Positions 35,125-46,115 of a stretch of 64,000 nt of DNA are shown here, piece after piece. Where the stretch lies: contig JAJIRX010000926.1 of the NCBI GenBank assembly GCA_023853785.1, forward strand, positions 1 to 64,000. The letters run 5' to 3'. The position numbers were made by a program, and so were the translations under genes. Each line of letters opens with the position of its first letter. Position 1 is the first letter of the stretch. A model generated the notes under the pieces. That model saw only the letters and a program-made list of their open reading frames with translations. It did no database searches and had not been told where the DNA came from. Origin of the DNA: Psilocybe azurescens. Lineage: Eukaryota > Basidiomycota > Agaricomycetes > Agaricales > Agrocybaceae.

Positions 35125-35132
35125 CTTTTATA
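35125..35132 (-). promoter_or_regulatory. Hydrophobin TATA box (TATAAAAG)
   Basis: The minus strand reads AAGTATAAAAGCC about 72 bases upstream of the hydrophobin ATG, leaving room for a start site near 35098 and a short leader. This layout is typical of strongly expressed fungal genes. Confidence 0.65.
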
Positions 35133-37337
35133 CTTTCTATGGGTCTCGATGGGGACATGCGGATCACACGAATACAACCACTACATGTCCGTAAATTTGC
35201 GGTCGACCACACAGCTCATGGTATAGAACATTATGGAGAAGTGGAGTATCAGTCGATGAAGGTGGAGCTCTAGGAACTCGAAAACGGTCAAATTTGGACA
35301 CGGCGGCAGGAAGCTGATGAGCGCAAAGTTAGGCGCAGGGATCTCTCCGAGGAGCTCTTGTCCAGAGTTCGGATATCCCTCTCTCAAAAACTGGTCTACT
35401 ACATATAGTATACCTTTCGTCTGTTCTCAGTATTCACCTGATAGCAGTACAGCCAGTTAGGCTTCTTACATACCTTTAATGACCGTTTTAGGACTATATA
35501 TGGCCTCATTGAGTAGACGAGCGCGACCGATGATTTAGTGCCCGAACTTTCTTCCATCTCAAGGAGGTTGTTTCAGTCTAAATTTTGAGAGCGTGTAATA
35601 CAATGACAGAATACATGACGCTATTGCTTTACACGATGATCTCAAATGTTCGGGATGACTCTGGCAGCGGCCATAACGAGCTATAATGTGTCCAAATGCG
35701 TCGCACCTGGTTTCCGAGTAGACACTCATCAAATCTGAACTGACAAATTAATCCGAACCACGAGGCTGCATGATGGAGAATGCGCACGTCATACCATGAT
35801 GATTTGTCAATTTTTCACCGTCTTCCCGTTGTATTTGGGATAATGCGGCATAATGTGCATGGCATGGCATGGTTTGAAGCCATTTAGAAGACCTGGCGTA
35901 ACAAAGCTTGGGCCGCCGCCATTGGTAAACACCGTTGACTCAGATAGATGCATCAGTCTGGGAGTTTACACTTTAAACAGTGACCATGGCTCCAATTTCG
36001 AGAGCTCGGGATATTGTCCGATGTCTGGACAAACGGGTGGATGTCAAGAAAGGGTTTAATTAAACACTCACGGTTAGGCGTTGACCGAAGATCTATTCGT
36101 GGACATCTATTTTTGTCACACGCATGGCTCGGCGCCTTTTGACGCTCGTTTGGCCGTTTTTGATTATCAATTTCAAAGCGACGCGTCATTCTGGTTTACA
36201 TGAAAATAACTGCCAGTAGGCTCTATTACATCGATACAACATCTAACCTCTGAAAATAAATATGATATTCTACTGTTGAGAATGGGCTCAGCTTAGCACA
36301 GTCCAAGGCACCGCTGGTGGTATCAGTACAGAAGGTGGTTCAACAAATTACCTCTGCAGTCGAAGGCAACATTCGAGACAATGACATATCCAGTTATATA
36401 TACGAGCATGTATCCCATTTACATTCACCTTTGAGGGCAGCAGAGTATCCCGCGTAGGATCCTATCCACGCACTAAAGAGTAAAGATGTATTTTTATGGT
36501 GGAGCCATGGTCTTAGGAAGGATTTAAATCGAAGTTATCTTGACTCATGTTAGCGTGTCATTTACTGATACATGCAATAGCTAAATGTCACCTGAAGTGA
36601 TCCCCACTATGCAATATATTTCAAGGACCCCTGCTGCAGCATGAACAATCCTACCCCAAAACTTTAATATCGTCGATGTGCCACGAAATGACCACATCAG
36701 CTGCTGGTACTGGTACGAAGGCTGTCATACTCCAGGTGCCAACGTAGCTTGCTTCCCTTCACATGGGTTTCAAATGACGATTGACTGAAAACTGTGGAGA
36801 CTTTGATAGGTACACCGCTGATGTCAGGCCCACACCAAAGTGGCTTTTCAGATAGAAGTGGTGACATATATGCGCCGAAGGTATCGTGTCGTTTGTTGGA
36901 TTTCTGTTCCTGCAAGACTGCCAGGCTTGTCTTCATGGCATCGAGTCTGTAACGGGCCACGCCATAAAAGCGATAGTATCGGACTATTATTCAAGACTAG
37001 GACTAGCAACTGGCAACCGCAGAGACGAACGAAACAGCTTGTATGAAATAGGGGTGCAGCCCAATGATACAAGACGGTCGTACCGAAATTCGTGACAAGA
37101 TACATCTGCAAGATAGAACCGAGAATTAGTGTACTTCAGAAAGGGCAAGCCATCGGGTATAGAGGTAAATGCATGCCCGTCAGAATAGCACAAAGTAGCA
37201 GGCCATACAGACCATGACTAGCTGCCTCTCACACCATACCAGGGGGGATAAACGTGAGTGTTCATAAATCGTCTAATGAAATTTTAAATATACGGAGGGC
37301 CGAGGGCTAGAATAAACGTATGAGATCACGAGTGTGT
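35133..37337. other. Long intergenic region, possible gene scraps
   Basis: No gene can be supported over 2.2 kb. A minus ORF at 36697-36960 contains HDTFGAYMSPLLSEKPLWCG and PDISGVPIKVSTVF, which reads like a real protein segment, but I cannot link it to exons on either side or to a family. Another minus ORF (36848-37111) partly overlaps it. Around 35850 a GCATGGCATGG string is a small direct repeat. Confidence 0.35.
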
Positions 37338-38898
37338 TTAAACAAAGATGAATCCCTTACCAGTCCTGAAGACCCCCAACGTAAATTCTACGACAAGCAG
37401 TAGAACACCGCCTCCTGGTGCCAGTCGAAGAACCTTAGGTATAAATCCTTTGTACAAAGCCCCGAGTCCTTCCTCACGAGCAATGGTTACTAAAGCAGGG
37501 TATGTCCAGTTGTATTTTGGCACGACGCCGGGTATCTTCTCCGTTCCCTGAATGCGAGACTTGACAACCTATAGAGATAGTGTCAGCCTTTATGTTGGGA
37601 TACATCAAATGCTTGGAACCTACATCAAGTCTATCCAATGAGGTTAGTGGACAAAGATCGGAGATGGAATCAAAAGGACATACGGGGTATTGAGGACGGT
37701 ACCGGCAAATCCACCAATTGCGCCGGAGATGAAGTTGTTCAATGTAGTTCAGCCTTTTGGGTCTGCAGGATATAAGCGTTAAAATGGATCACGAGGGAGA
37801 TTGACACCACCTTACCTGGGGTTTAGGAAGGAGTGCTTTGACTTGATAGATAGATCCGAAGTAGCCTCCATTCCAGTAGACGTGTCTTCGATTAGGCGTT
37901 TAGGAGGGGATTGCGCGGAGAATACAGGTATGACGTCATACCTCCAGAAAGTTGATTCCATTCCAACGTACAGACCAAGGAGGCCGTTCTTCTGGACAAC
38001 TTGTTTTACAACGTCCATAGGTCCTTTGTAGGTGCTCTTCTTATCTTGCAGTCTGTGTAAGACCAACAGAATGAGATTATTCAGGCAAAAAATGAGCCAT
38101 CTGCTTACTTGATTTTCACGAGTTCAAAAGGTACAACAACGAAACTTTCCTACACAACGGCCTTTGGTTAGAAAAACACGCGAAGAGCACGAGTATCTGA
38201 CTTACAGTAGCTCCGGCACTACAACCAGTGAGGATTGAGATGTTTTGTGTCATCTGTGATTCGCCAGCCAAGCCCAGGAAGGTCTTGCCCCAGAAATCGT
38301 TGGCAGCACTTTATGAGGGAACTGAACTTAGTATTTGCTGCAACCCTTGGAATGTGAAACGACTAACAATTTGACAGCACGTTTAGGCGCCTCGAGCATC
38401 AATGGTGGGACGAGTCCTGGAATAGTTCAGGGTTTGATGTGCTTTCCGAAGCGATGCCTCTTACCTCGGTAAAGGCGACCTGCACTGTGAGAGTAGATGA
38501 GACGAGGTACATGGGACATGAAGATAAACACATACCCTTCTTCCTTAATGATATTTCTGAAAGTCCCGACAAGACCAGCTGTTGATTTGCTTGTATCAAG
38601 CTGCATCCGTGTTTTGACCTAGCAGAGTGTACGGCTTATAGACAATCCATGGGAAGAAGTTGATCTGCACATACGACATCTGTGGAAGACTTCAACTACT
38701 TGAGCTATAGATAAAATGAATTCATAGCGTACCGAGAGGATAGAAGGTCAAAATTTCTGAAATACCAGCAATCGCTCCGGCCGCAAAGTTGGCAGCAAAC
38801 GGTAGAGCTACAACCATGATTGAATCATGTTATCACGCGACGCGACTTTTCATCGAATCTTCGCGGAACTCACGCTTGGGCTTGTGTTCTGTCGACAT
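37338..38898 (-). CDS. Mitochondrial 2-oxodicarboxylate carrier (Odc type)
   Basis: An inner mitochondrial membrane antiporter exchanging 2-oxoadipate or 2-oxoglutarate with other dicarboxylates; in fungi it links lysine and glutamate metabolism. The start at 38898 reads MSTEHKPKPLPFAANFAAGA across an intron, then IAGISEILTFYPL and the first carrier signature with VKTRMQLDTSKSTAGLVGTF. Next are GLVPPLMLEAPKRAVK, a second repeat with RLQDKKSTYKGPMDVVKQVV and GLLGLYVGMESTFWRHVYWN, then TLNNFISGAIGGFAGTVLNT, and the third repeat ends KYNWTYPALVTIAREEGLGA then LYKGFIPKVLRLAPGGGVLL. The stop is at 37338-37340. Ten or so very short exons. A one-base slip or in-frame TGA lies near 37749, just before TLNNF. 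About 218 bases separate its start from the divergent SRP9 gene. Confidence 0.88.
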
Positions 38899-39116
38899 GA
38901 TGGTAGGAGAAATAAGGAAAATAGACCCAAAATCGAGAAAAGGAGGGGGAATACAAGGGGAAGAGAGGAAATGAAAGGGCGGTGGTATCTGCACAGACGG
39001 GACGGGCGGAACTGGGATGGCAAGACGGCTTTATCGGCCCAGTCACAGCACCGTGACAGATATCTAACTGGGTGCCGCGTGACGACAGTCGAGCTCGACG
39101 TCAACGTCGATGAGCT
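38899..39116. promoter_or_regulatory. Bidirectional promoter region, carrier and SRP9
   Basis: The 218 bases between two head-to-head ATGs must hold both promoters. No TATA box is obvious; there is a purine-rich stretch (38930-38970) and GTGACAGATATC/GTGACGACAG motifs nearer the SRP9 side. Confidence 0.45.
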
Positions 39117-39633
39117 ATGGTATACATCCACTCCTGGCAAGAGTTCCAGGATGCGGCGGAGTCGTTGTACTCGAAAGCTCCTAATAATGTACGTGTTATT
39201 GCTATTGAACACTATATCTTAACCTTGTTCGCGATCTAGACACGCTATTCTGTAAAGTGGAAATCATCTGAAGGCAAACTAGTGCTGAAGATCACGGACA
39301 ATACGACAGTAAGTGTTTCTTGTCCATATATAGGGACTACATGACTGCGTGCTAAATCTATGTTGATCAGTGTATCAAGTTTAAGACGAATTCGTCCATA
39401 TTTCTCAATCGATTCGAGTCGCTCAATCTATCCATTATGCAAAAATGCAAAACCAACGGCGTCGAGAAGAAGCGCCAGGTCTTACCTCTGCAGGCGATCT
39501 GCATTCACCAGCTGAAAATGATCGTGCCAGTCCTATACCTGCTCAAACATCAAGTGCGATTCCAACCCAGGTCCCAGCGGCTGGCGGAGTGAAAAAGAAA
39601 AAGCCCAAAAGAAGAAGTAATGCTGGATCCTAG
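39117..39633 (+). CDS. Signal recognition particle subunit SRP9/SRP21
   Basis: The Alu-domain subunit of the signal recognition particle, which pauses translation of secretory proteins in the cytosol. Exon 1 (39117-39188) reads MVYIHSWQEFQDAAESLYSK APNN (with a break here only for length); exon 2 (39240-39308) TRYSVKWKSSEGKLVLKITD then NTT; exon 3 from 39371 CIKFKTNSSIFLNRFESLNL then SIMQKMQNQRRREEAPGL. This is the SRP9 fold, with the conserved DTTCIKFKT-like strand. The C-terminal extension ends KKKKPKRRSNAGS, a basic tail as in fungal SRP21. Five A at 39441-39445 need to be six for IMQKMQN to read through. The stop is at 39631-39633. The start is fixed by the conserved MVYI. Confidence 0.9.
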
Positions 39634-39711
39634 GCGCGGTATTCTGGAGGAATGCCACGTTATGTTGGGATGGAGGACGATCATGCATGTCGGGACGTTG
39701 AACATCTTGTG

Positions 39712-40850
39712 GTGAGTACCATGTTCTCACTTCCTTGCCATACTTCTCACTCGATCTGTTCAGTTACTTTGTTCTCTAAATAAACAATATACCAAGTTCA
39801 CTCTCTTTAGAATCCCCTCAGCTTCAATGGTATTTCCTCATTCACCTGAGTGTGTGACCAGTACCGAGTCTATGAAAAACACATGCATCTAGGAACTGGG
39901 GTCAAGGCCGATTATATCTCTTATGTCGCATGGCACGCTAGCCGTTTCCTTGGCTTATGCAAGGCTTATATGCGATTTAAAGTTGTTAAGCTCTGATATC
40001 TTCTACGCCTGTCAGCCAAGCAAATCAGCAGAAAAGATCGCCTTTTCCTGAATGTCGCCGCCGGGCAGCCCTTATACACGTGTCCAGGTTGGAAATTTCT
40101 ATCAGTCGGTCGAAGTTATTCTGCTACTCGAAACCTCTCACAGTCGCCAATTCTGCTTTATCTGAATTCTAGAACCCACGATTCAGTCTCATAATCAGTT
40201 TTGTACCCCGTTTACGTGTTCCGATCACTTTATTTTCCTGGACATGGATCGCTTCCCATGGAACGACCTTCAGTGACTTTTTGGATAAAAATCGAAACCG
40301 TTGCGCATGTCTTGGCATCCCCGACGTCGAAGCCAGAAATATCTGTAACACCAGCTCCGAGGCTTACTCTCCGGCAACAAATATGCCGGTTAGCGTGCTG
40401 TACGCTGCTTTACGTATCTCTCGAGGATGAAAAACATGCCAGCTTAGTATGGGAGCGTTCGTGCTGCGGATGCTCGACAGATCAACATTCTCTCGGTCAC
40501 TCCATTGAAATGAATGAAGGCTTCCTCGAAACATGCGTTGTCTTTTCCTGAGATGGGTTGGAAATTGATTTTTATGTCCTTGATGTCCGGGGTGGTGTGT
40601 ACCCACAGGAATCAACATATCACGCTTATTTGCAAAGCGCAGCTTAGGAACAGTCGTCTTTTTATGGAGCAGCTGCGGATCTCGGGCGACATTATCGTGC
40701 GCCTTCTTCATGATCAACTACACGGGTAGATCTACCACTTGGTAAAAAACAGAATTCTGTTAAGTTTACTGTCGACAATATGCCTCTTCTCTTCAAGATG
40801 CAGTCTCATCGTATTGGACTTTAACCATCCAAACATACAATAAAGTCCAT
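39712..40850. repeat. Copy A of a diverged ~1-kb direct duplication
   Basis: This block is similar to 41645-42640. Shared anchors are GGTGAG near the start, CAGCTTCAATGG (39828 and 41749), CGACGTCGA (40322 and 42159) and AAGGCTTCCTCGAAACA (40518 and 42351). On minus, copy A reads IKDIKINFQPISGKDNACFE then EAFIHFNGVTERM before stops accumulate, so it is a coding remnant. Confidence 0.65.
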
Positions 40851-41644
40851 CGTGTCCGTTTGCAGGATGTTATTGGTGACAATCATCAGCCTTCACTGCT
40901 ATCTTCGACCAGCAAAATTTTCGGGTATGATACCAGTGATGCATTAGTATCTTTCTCAGAATGGAGCGAATTGATGAACTTTTTGATTGGAAAAATATGA
41001 AAACTTACAACAGCTTTCATGTAAAAAATCACAGCAGAATATGATTGGAACATGACGCAGTTGTAAACCGGACACTAGATGGACTCGAGCACGTATTATA
41101 CATGTTTATATCTTCAGTGGATATCGTTAGTCTAACCTTAAGCACACTCCGACTTGCACCAGAAAATCAAAACACCATCAATTCAGAATCTATATTTTCA
41201 CGTCCTCATAATCTGCCCAACTAATTCCATTTCATTGTTCGATCCCCGAACATGGACTTTCGATACACCCAATATTCTGACCACCATCCAGCCAGGCACC
41301 CTTCCGAGTCCCGTCCTTTGATCTACGAGAATATTCCCGAAGGATAGGTCTCCATGCGTGAAAAAATGTTGCGATTTAGGTCGCTAATATATCTCTGTAT
41401 TTATGCTGAAAAAATGAATGAGACTCCCTTCCGAATTCCCATAATCCTCTAGGACCTTACAGAGAGATACGCGGACATGAGATGAGTCCTTTAATTATTG
41501 AGCTACCCATCCCGCTGGCTCTGGTTGCCTAAGCGCTTGCAGCTGATTGCAATCCATGTTGTTCCGGTACCACGACAATCGTTGGGAGCAAGAGTCGCGA
41601 GACTACATAGACGCTGAGTTAACATCTTCTAGTGGGCACATCAG

Positions 41645-42640
41645 GTGAGCATGCTATTCCTATGTCACTTTCTGGCTATCTTTCGGGCTTGATCTACTAA
41701 GAACTTTTCTTCTTTAATTTATCCTCTGAATTCCGCCAGCTTCAATGGAACTTTTCCATTCACCTATTTGCGTAAACAAAAACGAGTCTATAGGAATATA
41801 TGCATGCCGTGCGCCATTTAAAACCGTTGAATTCTGACAAACTATCAATGACTTCTAGGTAAGTACGTCAGAAGCAGGAAATCATGGAAGAAGCCGTTTC
41901 TTTTGGGCGGTCACTATCGGACATGATTCTGTGCACCGGTCAAGGTCGAGCCTGAAGTTCTAGCAATCTTGTGGCGAACGTTTTCAATGATTGTATTGCT
42001 TCTTTTCTTCGATCTGATATCTAGAGCCCACGGCTCGCTTCAGTGATCTTTGTGCATTGTTTGCGTGTTCCAATAGAATTGTATCTCGTTTCCCATAGAA
42101 GAATGTACGATGTTCGTATTGATAGCTCGAAACCACTTGTCTGTTCTTGGCGGTCCGACGTCGAGGACAGAAATAGCACATCATCCGCATCGCCAACTTC
42201 CGATTGCCTCCCCGGCTACAAAGGTTGCCGGAACCACTTGCTGTACGCACATCTCGACGATGGAAAACTCGAAGTTGGCTATGTGATCGCTCAAGCTGCG
42301 GATGCCTCGACAGGCTGACATTCTCTCGATAACTCCATTGATATGAATTAAGGCTTCCTCGAAACAGACGTTATCTTTTCCTGACATGGGTCGAAAACCG
42401 AACTTCTCGTCCTCGATAACCGGAATGGTGAGTACTCACAAGAATCTACATTTCAAGCTTATTTTGTAAAGCGCAGTCCAGGAACAGCTTTCTTCCTTTA
42501 TGGCATAGCTGCGGACTACATAATTTTTCATGTTATGGCCGATTACACGTTGATCTGCCACTTGGCAAAAGAGCAACATTAAGTTAAGCGTAGTGTCAAT
42601 CTAATGCACTTCTCATTTTCTTCTCTCCAAGGCGCAGTCA
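41645..42640. repeat. Copy B of a diverged ~1-kb direct duplication
   Basis: The partner of 39712-40850. On minus it reads IPVIEDEKFGFRPMSGKDNV then CFEEALIHINGVIERM and FEFSIVEMCVQQVVPATFVA, better preserved than copy A. The source family looks like an agaricomycete protein expanded in many copies, but I cannot name it. A further minus ORF downstream (42984-43253) may belong to the same decayed gene. Confidence 0.65.
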
Positions 42641-43793
42641 CTGGAACGGACTGCAAGCGCGCCAATACAAAAAAATTACTCTAAATTTAAAGACGCCAAG
42701 TCCGTCGGCAGGGCATTCGAGCTACATTCATCAGCATTCACCTCGATCTTTACACGGCTGTAGCTGGGTATTAGCTTTGTAACAACTGCTGCAAGACGCT
42801 TGATTCTGTAGTAAATGATAAACTCTTGTCGCCATTTGTTCAAGGATCGTAAGCCGCGTTTTACCCCAGAAAGCTTGTCAGGCACTGCCCCGACGTGCTC
42901 TCGGAATTTCTCTCGGAATGTGGGTTAAAATCACGGTTAAATCTCGTGCAGAGCTCCACTCCCCCAGCAGCTAGGTATCTTCATTAACGCGATGGACGAG
43001 GAACAGATACCGTAATATCATTAGAGTTGGATAATTTGATATCTGGTGAGACGGAGACGCAGCGCTGGCGCGTACGAATTGTATTGTAAGCATGCAGAGC
43101 CACGATGACAGCCCTCATAGTACTCCCATGGACATGATCAAAACTGTACCACAAGAAAAAATTCACGCGTAGGTTCCGGTGCCTTGCAAAGCAAAACAGC
43201 CGTGCATTTGAATTTTGGGAGATGAAAGGACAAACCGAGTCTTTAATTCCCATATCTTTTAAATTTAGGATATTATCATTTGCACTTGCTCTATTACTAT
43301 TGGCAACCTCACTGCTTCAAGAATAGGTTTTTGTGGTTAAATGGGTGTATGGGCTGCCGAACACCGCGTATTTCGTCAACGATATGTTTTTGCGGTAAAA
43401 GGGATCATGCGCTTTTTCGGTGGGTTTTTATGGACTTTTGAGGACAACTTCGACCCCGCAAAGCGGAATTTGCAGCGCGGCATGGGAGAGACATGCAATA
43501 TTTGGATTTGGAGTTGGATGCATGTCAGTTTCTGACCAAATCATGGTGGTGTGTGCGTAATGTACGTAGGGGGCGTAATAGTAATACAGCATATACTTCA
43601 ATGTCAATCTAGCGATGTCATGAAATTCATGAACCTCGGGAGCCCTATGCATTATGCAATTCGTTTTGTAGAACTTCGAGTCGACGGCTGCATAATTTGA
43701 AGTAACAGACTTTAGTGTTATGAAAAATTTGTGAAAATTTTATGGAATAAAATTACATGCAATAAGGGCGTCAGTCGAAAGAATCCCGTGAAA

Positions 43794-45537
43794 TTACTCT
43801 GAATCTGAATCGTCCACGGGATTCCCATTAATATCATAAGCCGATCTAGTGGACGCCCGCGATATTGGTCTAGGAATACTTCCTGCGGACTGGAGCAAAG
43901 GCACGAGTTCAGGCGGTGGAGCAGAATTAGAACGGTTAGTACCCACGGCATCCAAGGTGCGAGAAGTTACACCAAATAATGAAGGCGGCAAAGCTCCTGG
44001 CGGCAAGATGGGAGCGGGACTGGACACAGCAACGGGGAAAGGTGGAGGCGGAGGTATTAGCACCGCCTCTTCCAATGGAGGCGGTGGTGTTGATGGTGGG
44101 ATGTCCGCATACGAGCGTGTGCTGCGAGTAGTGGTCGCATACGGACTTGAAGTGAGCGACGAGAGCAGTGTCGAGTTGTTGGCGTTGTTCGCCAGTGCGG
44201 CGGTGTACGTTGGGGGATCTGAAGGAATGACAGTATCCGGGAAGAATCTCGGTACAAAAGGGGCAGGTCCCGACATATGAGGTGAATCGTCGGATCCATT
44301 GGTGTGGAGTGACTCGCTATCCAGGCGATCTCTGGCTGCAGCCAGGCGCCTTCTCCGAATAATGCTTATGGCCAGACCCAGCGAGAAGATGGCGAGGATC
44401 CCAACGCTTCCTCCTACAGCACCGGCGAAGGTGGCAATGTTGTGCTTCTTGGTACTTCTGCAAAGGCGAAGAAAAGATCAATGTTCTATTCCACAAGATG
44501 CCGCAGGAACGGCAAGAATCCCCGACAATGGTACGAATTCGATACTTACGAATCAGTAGTTGCGCTTGGCGTGTTTTGAGCTAGTGGCGTCGGGCCCCCT
44601 GTATCAGTTGGAGTACTATTTGTGGCACTGGCGGTGTATACGAGGTAATCGAATAAGAATGATGAATTCTCGCCGACAAGGACGACCAACTGATGAGGAG
44701 ATTCTTCCAGACCAGTTTTTGAAAACACAGTTGCGTTCGCATAAGATCCGGAAGGGCCATCAGCATCAGCAGAACCTGCATGTTTGAAATCCCCTAGTGG
44801 CTCTCCGTCCAGCACAAACGAGAGGTTCATGTTAGTGGGAGTGCTTTTAGGTGCTTGTGCAATGAATCCTCGTGGTTCGATGCCATACAAGTAGACGGCC
44901 GATCCTGTAATAATCAATTAGAAAGAGGCTTGACGACGTTGAGACAACTTACCCGTGAAATTGAAGGAGAGTGTGATGTTCACTCCTTGATCGTCTGGAT
45001 CCCTGGAGAAGAGACCGCGTCTTCGTTTTCCGGGATCACCCCAGAAGGTGATTTCTTGCCCTTTTGTTTATGTTCGTCATCGTCGTCATCACCGGCATCC
45101 GGGTCGCCTGTTGTACCAGCACCAGCAGCCGGACTTATTGTAGGTTGAGCGGCCAAGGCTGGGTCGCGGGGGAGGCGATGAGGCTGGGGGAGGAGGGGGT
45201 GTCGACGACGGCGGCGGCGGATGGGAAGAACTGGGGTTGACGTCATCCTCGTCGAGCAAGTGTATGGCTTCGTGGTACGACGACGATCCCCCAGGATTCA
45301 GACATGTCGAACAAGACTGTGAACTGGGGAACCAAAATTTCTGAGGCTGGTACACTATCGAGGGGTCTGTATCCTGCACCACAACGTCTGCCGCCATTAC
45401 AGAATGGTGAGCTTGCAACCAGCAAGACAATACGATAGTCAGGCGTAATAGAGTCGTGCGCAATCTAGCATGGTGGTTCCTGTTAGAATTCAACTTCAAT
45501 AATGGCGCCAACAACGAAAATTCATAACTCACGACAT
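43794..45537 (-). CDS. Single-pass membrane protein, Pro-rich cytosolic tail
   Basis: A putative cell-surface glycoprotein of a type frequent in basidiomycetes; function unknown. The start at 45537 uses an intron directly after ATG TC (GTGAGT...AACAG), giving MSNHHARLRTTLLRLTIVLS, a signal anchor, then a Ser/Pro-rich stretch. The extracellular domain reads NITLSFNFTGSAVYLYGIEP, LSFVLDGEPLGDF and HQLVVLVGENSSFLFDYLVY, with several N-glycosylation sites; it looks like a beta-sandwich with lectin-like character. The TM segment is FAGAVGGSVGILAIFSLGLA, followed by IRRRRLAAARDRL. The tail of about 180 residues is rich in Pro and Ser and ends NPVDDSDSE at 43794. A one-base slip lies near 45160, between the Pro-rich stretch and AAQPTISPAAGAG. 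Confidence 0.7.
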
Positions 45538-46115
45538 AACGGCGAGCGAGTGGATTGTCTTGATGCTCGGTGGCTAACCAGGTAAAGCCCAGAGGATGTT
45601 GTTACAAAAGGGAGAAAGGAGGATGGGCGTGAGAGGGGCTCATCATTTGGACCTAGCAGTTAATCTAGTTAAAGGGAGATCGTCCGAAATCTATTTGCCC
45701 ACGAGTTAGATTTATCCGGTCTAAGTATCGCAGAAGTCTCGGGAAAGAGATGAGAACGAGAGCCCCGGTGCTCGTGGAAGGATTAACGGCCATCGCAGAT
45801 TGCCGGACACCACACCTTGGTCTTGGTATTCAGCTTTGGTTCCCAGCTCTATTTTATATTCTTATTTCTAGAGGCGGCGCAGTCTATCTGACTGACAAGG
45901 AAACAAGGAGGTTGTTGGAAATTTTAAGGGTGATTGTAAGTGCCAAGTCAAGAGTTGGTTTTCAATACAACGTGCGTGACTTACTAAGGGAAGAATCTTA
46001 TCGTTAGTAGACAATCTAATCTATAGACTCTGCAACACAGTGAAGTCAATGTCGTCCTGCTTCCTCTTCTCCTTCTTCCTCAATTGTGACCATTGCGCCA
46101 GGTATCGCCGAAACA

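Noticed and set aside
45089..45532. Open frame beginning near 45532 (SYEFSLLAPLL) as the N-terminus of the Pro-rich membrane protein
   Set aside because: That stretch is an intron (GTGAGT...AACAG) between ATG TC at 45537 and the signal-anchor exon, and the frame at 45532 has no ATG.
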